Positions 1 to 10,044 are shown, counted from the stretch's first letter. The stretch is DNA of 64,000 nt from Thalassovita autumnalis (GCF_001458255.1 NZ_CYSB01000025.1:124001-188000); one strand, 5' to 3'. Numbers and translations are program-made. The notes: a model not told the origin generated them from the letters alone.

Positions 1-12
1 AAAGAGGCGCCG

Positions 13-3000
13 GTGAACCAACCCGTCGACGAAGCCGTCGACACACCGGCACCCGCAGCCCCGCGTAAACGCCGCCGCCTGTTGCGCGCGGGCCTGTGGG
101 GCTGTGGCTGCATGGGGCTGTTGCTGATTGCGTTGGTCATTGTAGCGCTGCTGCTGATCGGGCGTGAAATGGCGGTCCCAGCCTGGATGCACAGCCGGCT
201 GGAGGCGCGGCTGTCCACCATGGTGCCGGGGGCAGAGGTGCGCTTTGAGGGGATCAACTTTGAGGTCTCCTCCGGTCTGAAGCCCCGGGTGCTGCTGCAA
301 GGGGTGGAGATTGACGGCAAAGATGGTCGCCCGATCCTGGCCTTGGGCGAGTTGGAAACGGGACTGGCCGCGCGGCCTTTTCTGGATGGCAAAATGCGGC
401 TGGGCAAATTGCGGGTCTCGGGCGCAGAACTGTTTGTGCGTCGCCGCGCTGACGGGACCTTTGATTTGGCTTTCGGTGCCAGCCTGCCCGAGGTTGAACA
501 GGCCGCCAGCCCGGCCGAGCTGATCGCCAATCTGGACCGGCTGATGCAAAGCGATGAGCTGCGCCACCTGCGCGATGTCACTGCGGAGGCGATGATCCTG
601 CGGTTTGAGGATGCCCGCGTGGGCCGCGCCTGGACGGTGGATGGCGGCCGCGTCAGCCTGACCCGGGAGGGCGATGATCTGCGCATCCGGGGCGATATGG
701 CGCTGCTGGGCGGGCACCAATATGTCACCACGGTCGAAACCAATTTTGAGAGCAAGATTGGCGAAACGGCTGCGCGCTTCGGGATGAGTTTTGAGGATAT
801 GCCGGGGCCGGATATTGCGGTGCAATCGGCGGCAGTCGCCTGGCTGGAGGCGGTGCAGGCCCCCATTTCCGGCGCGCTGCGCGGCTCGGTCACGCCAGAG
901 GGCGATCTGGGTCCGATCAGCGGCACCTTGCAGATTGCTGAGGGCGTGATCCAACCCACGGCGGAGACGAAACCGGTGCCGTTCCGCTCGGCCCGCAGTT
1001 ACTTCACCTTTGATCCGGTCAGCCAGAGCCTCAGCTTTGATGAGTTGACTGTGGACAGCAATTGGGTGTCGCTGAAGGCCGAGGGCAAGGCGGTGCTGCA
1101 GGGGCTGGAGGCGGGCATTCCTGAGGCGTTTCAAGGTCAATTTACCCTGACCGATCTGACCGCCGCCCCCGAAGGTCTGGTGCCAGAGCCGGTGTCGGTC
1201 GACCGCGCGGCGATGAGTTTCCGGCTGACGCTGGATCCGTTTGAATTGCACATGGGCGAGTTGACGCTGGAGGCGGAGGGTCAGACGCTGGTCGCCAATG
1301 GCCGGGCACGCGCTGCGGAAGATGGCTGGGCGCTGTCGGTTTCGGCGCAGGCGGCCTCCCTGGACCCCAAGGCGGTGCTGCGGCTTTGGCCTGAGGAGTT
1401 TCGGGTGAAAAACCGCAAGTGGGTTGCGGAAAACATTTACCATGCGGACATTCGAAACGGCCATTTCGCCTACCGCAAGATGCCCGGGCAAGAGCATGAT
1501 ATCTTTGCCAGTTTTGAGTTTCAGGATGCCAATGTGCGCTACTCACGCCACCTGCCACCGATTGAGGCGGGCATGGGCCACGGCGTGCTGGAGGGCAAAC
1601 GTTTCGCGGTCACCGGCGATGGTGGCTATATCACCCCGCCTGAGGGCGGGCGGATCGATATCACCGGCACCACCTTCGTTATCCCCGACATCACCATCAA
1701 ACCCGCCCCGGCGGAGGTTAATCTGGTAGCACGCAGCAATCTGACCGCGGCGCTGTCGCTGCTCAACCTGCCGCCCCTTTCGGTCCTTGATAAGGCCGGG
1801 AGGGATCTGGATCTCGCGACCGGGCAGGTGGCGGCCACGGGGCAGTTGCGGATGCCGCTGAAAAAGAAGCTGCCGCCGGAAATGGTGCGCTATGAGATTG
1901 AGGCGCTGCTGGCTGGCATGGAAAGCACCACGCTGGTGCCGGAAAAGACGCTGCGTGCGGAGCGGCTGGAACTGTCGGTGGACAATGACCGGCTGGTGAT
2001 CATCGGGCCGGGCACCGTCGATGGCGTGCCCTTTGATGCGGTTTATGAAAGCGGCCTCAGCAAAGAGGAGCGTGGCAAGGCGCAGGTGTACGGCACCGTT
2101 GATATCACGCCCGAGGCGCTGGAGGCGCTGAACATCACCCTGCCCAAAGGCACCCTGCGCGGCGCGGGTGAGGGGCGGATGACGCTGTTGTTGGAAAAGG
2201 ATCAGCCGCCGCTGTTTGAACTGACCAGCGATCTGGCCGGTCTGGGCCTGTCGGTGCCGCCGCTTGGCTGGTCTTTGCCGCAATCGCGCGAAGGGGAGTT
2301 TTCCATTCGCGGCGCGCTGAGCAAACCGGTGCGGGTTGATGCGCTGTCCCTGCGTGCGCCGGGGCTAAGCGCTGCGGGGCGGCTGACGCTTGCGGCAGAT
2401 GGCGGGTTGCAGAGCGCCCGGTTTGATCGGGTGCAGGCCGGGGGGTGGCTGGATGCACCGGTGATCTTGACCGGACGGGGCAAGGGCCGCGCACCTGCGG
2501 TCAACCTGCCTGGCGGCACCGTGGATCTGAGCCGCAGGCCCGCCAGTGCCAATGGTGGTTCCACCGCCGGGGGCAGCACTCCGTTGGAGGTCAAACTGGA
2601 CCGGCTGCGCATTTCGGATGGGATCAGCCTGACCGGTCTGACGGGGCGGTTTAACGCGGGCGTCGGACTGAACGGTGATTTCACCGCGCGGGTCAACGGT
2701 GCGGCGGCCATCACGGGGCGCGTGGCCAGTGCCGGCAGCCGCGCCAGCTATGAGATCCGCAGCGAAGATGCCGGCGGCGTGTTCAAAGCGGCCGGGCTGC
2801 TGAAACAGGCGCGCGATGGTGACATGCTGCTGCGCCTGTCGCCGGCGACGCAGCAGGGGTATTACGATGGCACGCTGCAGGTATCTAACACCCGGGTGAC
2901 CGAGGTGCCGGCGCTGGCCAGCCTGCTGCATGCGGTCAGCGTGGTTGGCGTGTTGGAGCAGATGGCGGGCGGCGGCATCATGTTTTCCGATGTGGAGGCC

Positions 3001-3315
3001 AAATTCCGCCTGACCCCGGAGCAACTGCTGTTGCAGAAATCCTCGGCCGTGGGGGCCTCCATGGGGATTTCGATGGATGGGATCTTTAACCTAAAATCGG
3101 GCACGATGGATTTTCAGGGTGTGTTGTCGCCGGTCTATATGTTCAACGGCATCGGCGCCATTCTGACCCGCAAGGGCGAGGGGCTGATTGGCTTTAACTA
3201 TCTGCTGAAAGGGTCGGCCGAAAATCCGCGGGTTCAGGTCAATCCGCTGTCGCTCTTTACACCCGGCATGTTTAGAGAGATATTCCGCCGCCCACCGCCG
3301 CAGGTGGGGCAGTAA
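13..3315 (+). CDS. AsmA/YhdP-like (DUF3971) envelope protein
   Basis: A 1,100-residue protein of the AsmA superfamily, closest to the YhdP/DUF3971 type. Family members are anchored in the inner membrane and span the periplasm as long beta-rich structures; E. coli relatives are implicated in phospholipid movement to the outer membrane. Visible here are a Pro/Arg-rich cytoplasmic tail, one membrane segment at about residues 28-50, about 800 residues of repetitive beta-type sequence, and an AsmA-like C-terminal part (about 830-1,090). The start is GTG, with AAAGAGG at the first bases of the window. It ends 69 bp before queA on the same strand, so the two may be co-transcribed. The family is clear; lipid transport is inferred from family knowledge. 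Confidence 0.85.
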   Translation: MNQPVDEAVDTPAPAAPRKRRRLLRAGLWGCGCMGLLLIALVIVALLLIGREMAVPAWMHSRLEARLSTMVPGAEVRFEGINFEVSSGLKPRVLLQGVEIDGKDGRPILALGELETGLAARPFLDGKMRLGKLRVSGAELFVRRRADGTFDLAFGASLPEVEQAASPAELIANLDRLMQSDELRHLRDVTAEAMILRFEDARVGRAWTVDGGRVSLTREGDDLRIRGDMALLGGHQYVTTVETNFESKIGETAARFGMSFEDMPGPDIAVQSAAVAWLEAVQAPISGALRGSVTPEGDLGPISGTLQIAEGVIQPTAETKPVPFRSARSYFTFDPVSQSLSFDELTVDSNWVSLKAEGKAVLQGLEAGIPEAFQGQFTLTDLTAAPEGLVPEPVSVDRAAMSFRLTLDPFELHMGELTLEAEGQTLVANGRARAAEDGWALSVSAQAASLDPKAVLRLWPEEFRVKNRKWVAENIYHADIRNGHFAYRKMPGQEHDIFASFEFQDANVRYSRHLPPIEAGMGHGVLEGKRFAVTGDGGYITPPEGGRIDITGTTFVIPDITIKPAPAEVNLVARSNLTAALSLLNLPPLSVLDKAGRDLDLATGQVAATGQLRMPLKKKLPPEMVRYEIEALLAGMESTTLVPEKTLRAERLELSVDNDRLVIIGPGTVDGVPFDAVYESGLSKEERGKAQVYGTVDITPEALEALNITLPKGTLRGAGEGRMTLLLEKDQPPLFELTSDLAGLGLSVPPLGWSLPQSREGEFSIRGALSKPVRVDALSLRAPGLSAAGRLTLAADGGLQSARFDRVQAGGWLDAPVILTGRGKGRAPAVNLPGGTVDLSRRPASANGGSTAGGSTPLEVKLDRLRISDGISLTGLTGRFNAGVGLNGDFTARVNGAAAITGRVASAGSRASYEIRSEDAGGVFKAAGLLKQARDGDMLLRLSPATQQGYYDGTLQVSNTRVTEVPALASLLHAVSVVGVLEQMAGGGIMFSDVEAKFRLTPEQLLLQKSSAVGASMGISMDGIFNLKSGTMDFQGVLSPVYMFNGIGAILTRKGEGLIGFNYLLKGSAENPRVQVNPLSLFTPGMFREIFRRPPPQVGQ

Positions 3316-3384
3316 CCGCAAGCCTATCTGGCTTTGCCCCAATGTGCCTATGCCCCAAGCCGCCTTTACCCAAGAACGGATCCG

Positions 3385-4437
3385 ATGAAACTCTCTGATT
3401 TCGATTTCGACCTGCCTGAAACCCTGATTGCCACGCGGCCTGCGAAACCGCGGTCCTCGGCGCGGATGCTGGTCTGTGACAGCGGAGCGATCCATGATCA
3501 GGTGGCAATAGATCTGCCCGATTGGCTGCGTCCCGGCGACCGGTTGGTTTTGAATGACACCAAGGTGATCCCGGCGCGTCTGTTTGGGGAACGTCCGCGT
3601 CTGGGCGCCGAAGGGCCAACCCGGGCCAAGATGGATGTGACCCTGCTGGAACCCCGCGCCGATGGCACATGGGCGGCGCTGCTGAAGCCGCTGAAAAAGA
3701 TCCGCGAGGGTGAGGTGATTGAGTTTTCCGCCGCCTTGTCCGCCACGCTGGAGGCGAAAGAGGACGGGCAGGCGCATCTGCGGTTCAATCTGACGGGCGA
3801 TGATTTTGACGCCGCGCTGGCCGAGGCCGGTGCAATGCCGCTGCCGCCTTATATCGCCGCCAAACGTGCTGCGGATGAGCAGGATAAAGAAGACTACCAG
3901 ACGCTTTGGGCCAAAAACGCGGGCGCAGTCGCCGCGCCCACCGCATCGCTGCACTTTGATGAGGCGCTGATGGCGGCGCTGGAGGCGCGCGGCGTCCGTT
4001 TCACCCATGTGACCTTGCATGTGGGCGCGGGCACCTTTCTGCCGGTCAAGGTGGAGGATGTGACCACCCATAAGATGCACGCCGAATGGGGCCAGGTCAG
4101 TGAGGCCGCCGCCGAGGAGATGCGCGCGACCAAAGCTGCGGGCGGTCGGGTGATCCCGGTGGGCACCACGGCACTGCGGCTGATCGAAAGTGCGGCGCGC
4201 GGGGGGCAGATTGCCGCCTGGGAAGGGGAGACGGATATCTTCATCTACCCCGGATTTCAGTTCAATGTGACCGATGCGCTGATGACCAATTTCCACCTGC
4301 CGAAATCGACCCTGTTGATGCTGGTGTCTGCCTTGATGGGCAAAGAGGTGATGGATCAGGTCTATGCCCATGCGGTGGCTGAGGGCTATCGCTTCTTCTC
4401 TTATGGCGATGCCTCGCTTTTGATCCCCAAGGGTTGA
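3385..4437 (+). CDS. queA: S-adenosylmethionine:tRNA ribosyltransferase-isomerase QueA
   Basis: QueA makes epoxyqueuosine in tRNA by transferring and isomerising the ribosyl group of S-adenosylmethionine onto 7-aminomethyl-7-deazaguanine at position 34. The 350-residue protein has the family length, the N-terminal [16 protein letters not shown] opening, the [13 protein letters not shown] segment (about 58-70) and the C-terminal [15 protein letters not shown] block typical of QueA. An in-frame start 51 bp upstream exists, but the ATG used here matches the conserved N terminus. No tgt or other queuosine gene is nearby. A perfect palindromic terminator follows about 50 bp after the stop. Confidence 0.96.
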   Translation: MKLSDFDFDLPETLIATRPAKPRSSARMLVCDSGAIHDQVAIDLPDWLRPGDRLVLNDTKVIPARLFGERPRLGAEGPTRAKMDVTLLEPRADGTWAALLKPLKKIREGEVIEFSAALSATLEAKEDGQAHLRFNLTGDDFDAALAEAGAMPLPPYIAAKRAADEQDKEDYQTLWAKNAGAVAAPTASLHFDEALMAALEARGVRFTHVTLHVGAGTFLPVKVEDVTTHKMHAEWGQVSEAAAEEMRATKAAGGRVIPVGTTALRLIESAARGGQIAAWEGETDIFIYPGFQFNVTDALMTNFHLPKSTLLMLVSALMGKEVMDQVYAHAVAEGYRFFSYGDASLLIPKG

Positions 4438-4487
4438 TCCCCCAGTTGGCCGTAACCGACACCTGACTTTTCTGCCCCGGCGGATTG

Positions 4488-4512
4488 GAAACGACCCGGC
4501 CGGGTCGTTTTC
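4488..4512 (+). terminator. Rho-independent terminator after queA
   Basis: A near-perfect palindrome with arms built on AACGACCCGG and CCGGGTCGTT, ending in a short T run. It lies 50 bp after the queA stop and before the next gene, so it should end the queA transcript. Confidence 0.8.
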
Positions 4513-4603
4513 ATCTCATCTTTCGGCGGCATGCTAAGCTACCCAGCGATTCTGTTTAGTCATCCTGGCCCCGTCCTTGGGCCCCCCAGCTGGGACAACG
4601 AAA

Positions 4604-5872
4604 ATGATCCAGATCCTGTCGAGCGCCTGGGCGCTTTTTCTTGGTTTGATGCTCCTGATGGTCGGCAACGGCCTGCAGGGGACTTTGCTTGGTGTGCGCG
4701 GCGATATCGAAGGGTTTTCGACCTTTGAAATGTCGATTGTGATGTCGGCCTATTTCGTCGGCTTTCTGGGCGGATCGCGCATGGCGCCAGAGATGATCCG
4801 CCGCGTGGGGCATGTGCGGGTCTTTGCGGCGCTGGCCTCCATGGTGTCGGCGGTGCTGATCCTTTACCCGGTGCTGGCCCATCCCGTGGCCTGGGCCCTG
4901 GGCCGGGTGGTGATCGGATTCTGTTTCTCGGGCGTTTACGTGACGGCCGAAAGCTGGATCAACAATGCGGCCGACAATGAAAACCGTGGCAAGGCGCTGT
5001 CGCTCTACATGATCGTACAGATGACCGGGATCGTGTCGGCGCAGGGTCTTTTGTTGGTGGCGGACCCGTCGGGCTACGTGCTGTTTGTGATCCCCTCGGT
5101 GCTGGTTTCCATCTCATTTGCGCCGATTTTGCTGTCGATCACCCCGACGCCGGCCTTTGACACCACCAAACCCCTGTCGATCAAAGAGCTGTTGGAGCTG
5201 TCCCCCCTGGGCTGCATGGGTATGTTCTTGCTCGGTGGTGTCTTTGCAGCGCAGTTCGGCATGGCGGCGGTTTACGGCGGGGAGGTTGGGCTGACATTGC
5301 CGCAGATCTCGATCTTTGTGGCGGCGTTTTATGTTGGGGCGGTTCTGCTGCAATACCCGCTGGGCTGGCTGTCGGACCGGATGGACCGGCGGGTGCTGAT
5401 CGTGGCGGTCTCGCTGGTGGGCGGCATTGGCGCGGTTGTGGGTATGGCGCTTGGTGGTCAGTTTCAGATCCTGCTGGTTGCGGCCTTCCTAATCGGCGGC
5501 ACCTCAAACCCGCTTTATTCGCTGCTGGTGGCCTATACCAACGACTTCCTGGACCCCGATGACATGGCGGCCGCGTCGGGTGGTCTGGTGTTCATCAACG
5601 GGCTGGGGGCGATCCTGGGGCCTGTGATCGCGGGGTGGATCATGTCGGTTTCCGGGCCGCAGGGCTATTTCTTTGTGATTGCGGTGCTGATGCTGACCAT
5701 GGCGGGCTATGCACTCTACCGGATGACACAGCGCGCGGCGATTCCGGCCGAAGACACCACAACATACACCCCCGTTATGCCCTCAGCGACGCCGGTTGCG
5801 GTGGAGTTTGCGCGGGAATACGCAATTGATAGCGCAAACGAAGAAGACGATGCGCAAAATGACGGGAATTAA
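4604..5872 (+). CDS. MFS transporter, YcaD-like
   Basis: A major facilitator superfamily permease of 422 residues with about 12 hydrophobic segments. The N-terminal half matches the YcaD-type pattern: the membrane segment after residue 10, then YFVGFLGGSRMAPEMIRRVG in the first loop, and RVVIGFCFSGVYVTAESW followed by NRGKALSLYMIV. The second half has the MFS loop motif GWLSDRMDRR. The substrate cannot be told from sequence. I chose the ATG at 4604 over a TTG 27 bp upstream because the hydrophobic N terminus starts there. The C-terminal ~40 residues are polar and acidic, probably cytoplasmic. The gene stands alone between queA and the DUF924 gene. Confidence 0.85.
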   Translation: MIQILSSAWALFLGLMLLMVGNGLQGTLLGVRGDIEGFSTFEMSIVMSAYFVGFLGGSRMAPEMIRRVGHVRVFAALASMVSAVLILYPVLAHPVAWALGRVVIGFCFSGVYVTAESWINNAADNENRGKALSLYMIVQMTGIVSAQGLLLVADPSGYVLFVIPSVLVSISFAPILLSITPTPAFDTTKPLSIKELLELSPLGCMGMFLLGGVFAAQFGMAAVYGGEVGLTLPQISIFVAAFYVGAVLLQYPLGWLSDRMDRRVLIVAVSLVGGIGAVVGMALGGQFQILLVAAFLIGGTSNPLYSLLVAYTNDFLDPDDMAAASGGLVFINGLGAILGPVIAGWIMSVSGPQGYFFVIAVLMLTMAGYALYRMTQRAAIPAEDTTTYTPVMPSATPVAVEFAREYAIDSANEEDDAQNDGN

Positions 5873-5965
5873 TACAGAACCGTTGCAAAAATTGACTGTT
5901 CTTCAACGGTTTTTCGTTATTAACCTTGGGTCATCGAGGGTGCCGTTTGCGAACAGGAGGCAGGC

Positions 5966-6589
5966 ATGAACGGGGCAGCAAAAGCAACTCAGGAACCGAT
6001 GGTCGGGGCAGACGAGGTTCTGAAATTCTGGCTGGATGAAGTGGGTCCAGACGGCTGGTATGCGGTGGATGAAAAACTGGATGCCACCATTCGCAGCCGT
6101 TTTGGCGAAGCCTGGCGTCAGGCGAAGGAGGGCAAGTTCGGCATGTGGCTGACCTACCCGTCGGGCGCCTTGGCCTATATCATTCTGCTGGATCAGTTCC
6201 CGCGCAATATGTTCCGCGGCAAGGGGGAGGCCTTTGCGACGGATAAGGCAGCACTGGCCGCAGCCAAGATCGCCATTGATCACAAGTGGGACATGAAGAT
6301 TGATGAACCGGCGCGCCAGTTCTTCTATCTGCCGCTGATGCATTCAGAAAACCTGTGTGATCAGGAACGCTGTGTGCGGATGATGAAGGAACGGATGCCG
6401 GAAACTGGCCCCAGCAACCTGTTGCACGCCAAGGCGCATCGCAAAGTGATCCGTGATTTCGGCCGTTTCCCCTATCGCAATGAGGCGCTGAACCGGCATT
6501 GCACACCACAGGAAAAGGACTTCCTTGCCAACAGCGGTTACGGCGATGTGGTGCGCGCCCTGCGGGCGGCAGTGGCCACACCGGCATAA
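5966..6589 (+). CDS. DUF924 family protein
   Basis: A cytosolic 207-residue protein of the DUF924 family, whose biochemical role is not established. Family landmarks are the N-terminal VLKFWLDEVGPDGWY, the central LAYIILLDQFPRNMFRG block (about residues 70-87) and FFYLPLMHSENL (about 112-123). The start ATG follows a strong AGGAGG ribosome-binding site. It is followed by a terminator and then lpdA, so it looks monocistronic. The family is confident; the function is unknown. Confidence 0.85.
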   Translation: MNGAAKATQEPMVGADEVLKFWLDEVGPDGWYAVDEKLDATIRSRFGEAWRQAKEGKFGMWLTYPSGALAYIILLDQFPRNMFRGKGEAFATDKAALAAAKIAIDHKWDMKIDEPARQFFYLPLMHSENLCDQERCVRMMKERMPETGPSNLLHAKAHRKVIRDFGRFPYRNEALNRHCTPQEKDFLANSGYGDVVRALRAAVATPA

Positions 6590-6636
6590 TCAGGGGCGCG
6601 TTGCCTCTAGAAATTGATGTAAAAAGAATATGTTAG

Positions 6637-6670
6637 ACCCCGCATGCGCATGAAATCGCTGCGGGGTTTT
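6637..6670 (+). terminator. Terminator after DUF924 gene
   Basis: Arms CCCCGCA and TGCGGGG, separated by about 15 bases and followed by TTTT, between the DUF924 gene and lpdA. Confidence 0.7.
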
Positions 6671-6734
6671 CTGTTTGTTGTTCCGTGGAAAAAAATAGTT
6701 TAATATCAAACTAATTCAGGAATCGGAGGGGCTG

Positions 6735-8132
6735 ATGGCTTCCAAATCATTTGACGTCGTGGTGATCGGGGCGGGTCCCGGTGGGTATGTGGCTGCTATT
6801 CGTGCAGCACAGCTGGGTCTGAACGTGGCCTGCGTGGAACGCGAACATTTGGGCGGCATCTGCCTGAACTGGGGATGTATTCCCACGAAGGCGCTTTTGC
6901 GCTCGGCTGAGGTCTATCATCAATTTGAACGCGCTAAGGAATTTGGCCTGACCGCAGACAAGTTCGGCTTTGATCTGAATGCTATCGTGGACCGCTCGCG
7001 CAAGGTTGCCGCGCAGATGAACGGCGGCATCAAGGGTCTGTTCAAGAAGAACAAAGTCACCTCGATCATGGGTGAGGCGACGATCACCGGCAAGGGCAAG
7101 GTCTCGGTCAAAACTGACAAAGGCACCGAAGAGCTGACCGCACCCAGCATCATCGTAGCCACCGGCGCCCGCGCACGCGAACTGCCAGGCCTGGAAGCGG
7201 ACGGTGATCTGGTTTGGACCTACCGCCATGCGCTGAAGCCTTCGCGTATGCCAAAGAAACTGCTGGTCATCGGCTCCGGCGCAATCGGTATCGAATTTGC
7301 CAGCTTCTACAACACCTTGGGCGCTGACACGACCGTGGTTGAGGTGATGGATCGCGTGCTGCCGGTGGAAGACAAGGACATCTCGGACTTTGCCAAGAAG
7401 CAGTTCAAGAAACAGGGCATGACCATCTGGGAAAAGGCGATGGTCAAGCAACTGGACCGTACCCCGGGTAAGGGCGTTGTTGCCCATATCGAAAAGGGCG
7501 GCAAGATCGAGAAGCATGAATATGACACGGTGATTTCTGCCGTGGGCATTGTTGGTAACACCGAGGGTCTGGGGCTGGAAGCGCTGGGTGTGCAGATCGA
7601 CCGCACCCATGTGATCACCGATGAATATTGCCGTACCGGCATCGAGGGCGTTTATGCCATCGGCGATATCGCCGGCGCGCCTTGGCTGGCGCACAAAGCC
7701 AGCCACGAAGGTGTCATGGTGGCCGAACTGATCGCGGGCCAGAAAGTGCATCCGATCAAGCCAGGCTCCATCGCGGGCTGTACCTATTGTCATCCGCAGG
7801 TCGCCTCGGTCGGGATGACCGAAGAGAAGGCCAAAGAGGCGGGCTACAAGATCAAGGTTGGCAAATTTCCCTTCATCGGCAACGGTAAAGCGGTCGCGAT
7901 GGGCGAAGCCGAAGGCATGGTCAAAACCATCTTTGACGAAAAGACCGGTGAGCTGCTGGGCGCCCATATGGTTGGCGCCGAGGTGACCGAGATGATTCAG
8001 GGCTACGTGATCTCTCGTCAGTTGGAGACCACCGAAGAAGATCTGATGGAAACCGTCTTCCCGCATCCCACAATGTCAGAGATGATGCACGAAAGTGTGC
8101 TGGCGGCCTATGGCCGGGCGCTGCACATCTAA
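6735..8132 (+). CDS. lpdA: Dihydrolipoyl dehydrogenase
   Basis: The E3 flavoprotein of 2-oxoacid dehydrogenase complexes: it reoxidises dihydrolipoyl groups using FAD, a redox-active disulfide and NAD+. The 465-residue sequence has the N-terminal FAD dinucleotide fold (VVIGAGPGGYVAAIRAAQLG, about 7-26), the active disulfide in GGICLNWGCIPTK (about 37-49), a second dinucleotide fold near 175-200 (LLVIGSGAIGIEFASF), and the C-terminal His-Glu pair in FPHPTMSEMMHE. No dehydrogenase or acyltransferase subunits flank it, so it may be a stand-alone copy serving pyruvate, 2-oxoglutarate or branched-chain complexes. An AATCGGAGGGG ribosome-binding site precedes the ATG, and a terminator follows. Confidence 0.95.
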   Translation: MASKSFDVVVIGAGPGGYVAAIRAAQLGLNVACVEREHLGGICLNWGCIPTKALLRSAEVYHQFERAKEFGLTADKFGFDLNAIVDRSRKVAAQMNGGIKGLFKKNKVTSIMGEATITGKGKVSVKTDKGTEELTAPSIIVATGARARELPGLEADGDLVWTYRHALKPSRMPKKLLVIGSGAIGIEFASFYNTLGADTTVVEVMDRVLPVEDKDISDFAKKQFKKQGMTIWEKAMVKQLDRTPGKGVVAHIEKGGKIEKHEYDTVISAVGIVGNTEGLGLEALGVQIDRTHVITDEYCRTGIEGVYAIGDIAGAPWLAHKASHEGVMVAELIAGQKVHPIKPGSIAGCTYCHPQVASVGMTEEKAKEAGYKIKVGKFPFIGNGKAVAMGEAEGMVKTIFDEKTGELLGAHMVGAEVTEMIQGYVISRQLETTEEDLMETVFPHPTMSEMMHESVLAAYGRALHI

Positions 8133-8159
8133 GGAGCGTATCCTTCTGAAATAAAACGG

Positions 8160-8186
8160 AAAGCCGGGCCTCAGGTCCGGCTTTTT
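8160..8186 (+). terminator. Terminator after lpdA
   Basis: Stem GCCGG/CCGGC with a nine-base loop, flanked by an A run and TTTTT, about 28 bp after the lpdA stop. Confidence 0.8.
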
Positions 8187-8260
8187 GCTTGTTCCGGGCC
8201 TTGGGTGGAGCAACCGAATGGGGCTGGACCTTGGTCCGATTGCGGGGCAGGGTCCGCCAA

Positions 8261-9478
8261 ATGACAGATCCGAAAACACAGATGTCACGTGACCCGCTGA
8301 GTGACCCAGTGAGCAATCGGCGCGCAGCCTTTTTGGTGGCGGTGATTTGGTTTGCCGGCCTTGGCGCTGCAGCGCAATACGGCAAGATCAGTGTGACCTT
8401 TGACCGGCTTGGCGCGCTGTACCCTGAGGCGGGCACGCAACTGGGCCTGGCGCTGTCGCTGGTGGGCAGCGTGGGTATTGTGCTGGGGGTGATTGCCGGG
8501 GTTTTGGGCGCGCGCATCGGCTTGCGCCGCTGCCTCATTTGGGGGCTTGGCCTGGGCGGCGTTCTGTCGCTGGCGCAGGCGGCCCTGTTGGCGGGCGGCG
8601 CGGCGCTGGAATGGCTGTTGATCGCCCGGGTGTTTGAAGGCCTGTCGCATCTGGCAATTGTAGTGGCGGCACCGACCCTGATTGCCCGGATTGCGCCCCC
8701 GCGCTGGCATGGGTTTGTCATGACGCTTTGGGGCACGTTTTTCGGCGTGGCCTTTACCCTGCTGGCCTGGTTTGGCCTGCCTTTGGTGGATCACGCGGGC
8801 CTTGCGGCGCTGTTTGTGGTGCATGGTCTGTGGATGGTTGGCTTTGCGCTGCTTTTGTCGCTGGTCACCCTGCCGCCCAGCCCGCATCCGGTGCCCGAGC
8901 TGCGGTTGAGCGGGCTGCTGGCGCATCATCTGGCGATCTATCGCAGCCCGTTTGTGAACGCGGCCGCAGTGGGCTGGCTGTTTTACACCTTCTGCTTTGT
9001 CAGCCTTCTGACTCTGCTGCCGCCGACAATTCCGGAAGAATGGCGGGCGCTGACCCTTGGCGCGATGCCCTTGATGAGCATTGTCAGCGCGATGACGCTG
9101 GGGGTTTATCTGCTGCGCTACACCACAGCTGTCGGGGTGGCGGTCATTGGCTTTGTGCTGACGGCGCTGGTGGTTTTGGCGCTGACCCTCTGGCCGGGGG
9201 CGCCGTTGCTGTGTCTGGCGATGGCCTTTGCGCTGGGGCTGGTGCAGGGGGCCGGGTTTACCATTGTGCCGCAGTTGAATGCGGCCGAGGGGGATCGCGC
9301 CGCCGCCAATGGCGCGATGGCGCAGACCGGCAATTTGGGCAACACGCTGGGCACGCCGGTCATGCTGATGATCGGCGCTTGGGCGGGCTATGTGGGCATG
9401 ATGATGTTGGCGCTGCTGGTGCTTTTGGCCGGGGCCCTGGCGCATCTGGGATTGGCGCGGCTGCGGGCCCGGGCCTAA
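8261..9478 (+). CDS. MFS transporter (CynX/NarK-like arrangement)
   Basis: A second major facilitator permease, 405 residues from the ATG at 8261; another in-frame ATG lies 21 bp downstream. About 12 hydrophobic segments alternate with short charged loops. The first cytoplasmic loop carries GARIGLRRCLIWG (about 83-95), the usual MFS Gly/Arg loop. There is an Asp/Glu/Arg-containing segment ARVFEGLSHLAIVVAAPTLIARI in helix 4-5. The substrate is unknown. The gene ends 18 bp from the convergent rhodanese gene. The similarity is general MFS, so transport specificity should not be assumed. Confidence 0.78.
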   Translation: MTDPKTQMSRDPLSDPVSNRRAAFLVAVIWFAGLGAAAQYGKISVTFDRLGALYPEAGTQLGLALSLVGSVGIVLGVIAGVLGARIGLRRCLIWGLGLGGVLSLAQAALLAGGAALEWLLIARVFEGLSHLAIVVAAPTLIARIAPPRWHGFVMTLWGTFFGVAFTLLAWFGLPLVDHAGLAALFVVHGLWMVGFALLLSLVTLPPSPHPVPELRLSGLLAHHLAIYRSPFVNAAAVGWLFYTFCFVSLLTLLPPTIPEEWRALTLGAMPLMSIVSAMTLGVYLLRYTTAVGVAVIGFVLTALVVLALTLWPGAPLLCLAMAFALGLVQGAGFTIVPQLNAAEGDRAAANGAMAQTGNLGNTLGTPVMLMIGAWAGYVGMMMLALLVLLAGALAHLGLARLRARA

Positions 9479-9496
9479 GTACGGCGTCGCCGTGGC

Positions 9497-9856
9497 TTAG
9501 GTCGCCACAACGGTTCCGCCGGCGGAGATCCAATCGTCAAAGCTGCCAATTACATGGACATCGCTGTAGCCCATATCCTGCAGCATTTTGCGCGCGTTTT
9601 GCGCCCGTCCACCGGAGCTGCAGTAAAGCGCCATGGTGCCGTCATAGCTGAAACGCGGGTTGAACAGCGGGTCACGTGGGTTTGCTGCAGCGCGTAGCCG
9701 TCCCATCGGGATGTGCAACGCACCTTTGGCCTTGCCGGTGCGCGCCAGTTCATCGGGCTCACGCACATCCACCACCAGCGCGCCGCCGGAAATGGCACGA
9801 TGCACCGCATCCTCGGGGCGGAAATAGGGGGACGGGGGCTGGCGGAACATGAACAT
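9497..9856 (-). CDS. Single-domain rhodanese-like protein
   Basis: A 119-residue rhodanese-fold protein, the size of small sulfurtransferases that carry persulfide sulfur on a cysteine. The active loop is CSSGGR with the nucleophile at Cys79, matching the CxxGxR form. The N-terminal DVREPDELARTG (about 30-41) is the conserved strand-helix seen in the family, followed by the GALHIPMG block. No signal peptide is evident, so it is probably cytosolic. An AAAGGA ribosome-binding site precedes the ATG at 9856. The substrate and partner are unknown. Confidence 0.88.
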   Translation of the reverse strand: MFMFRQPPSPYFRPEDAVHRAISGGALVVDVREPDELARTGKAKGALHIPMGRLRAAANPRDPLFNPRFSYDGTMALYCSSGGRAQNARKMLQDMGYSDVHVIGSFDDWISAGGTVVAT

Positions 9857-9953
9857 GGGCTGTCCTTTGGTGGCGGTCCGGGGGAAGATCCGGTTTGGTC
9901 TTTTTCTTGGTTATTGGCCAAAAAACGGCCCGCACACACTGCTCTTACACAGG

Positions 9954-9980
9954 AAAAACGGCCCCGAAGGGCCGCTTTTT
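9954..9980 (-). terminator. Terminator of the VWA-repeat gene
   Basis: Stem CGGCCC/GGGCCG with loop CGAA, bordered by A5 and T5, about 65 bp after the stop of the minus-strand VWA gene. Confidence 0.8.
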
Positions 9981-10044
9981 AGTCGTTTTCTGCAGGTTTT
10001 CGTGATGTGGCCTTTTGGTCACGTCACAGCGTCACACCAGCCGG

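Noticed and set aside
6747-8066. 439-codon frame antisense to lpdA
   Set aside because: Shadow of a well-supported gene on the other strand.
9479-9496. Small palindrome between convergent MFS and rhodanese stops as terminator
   Set aside because: Dyad CGGCG/CGCCG is short and has no T run on either side.
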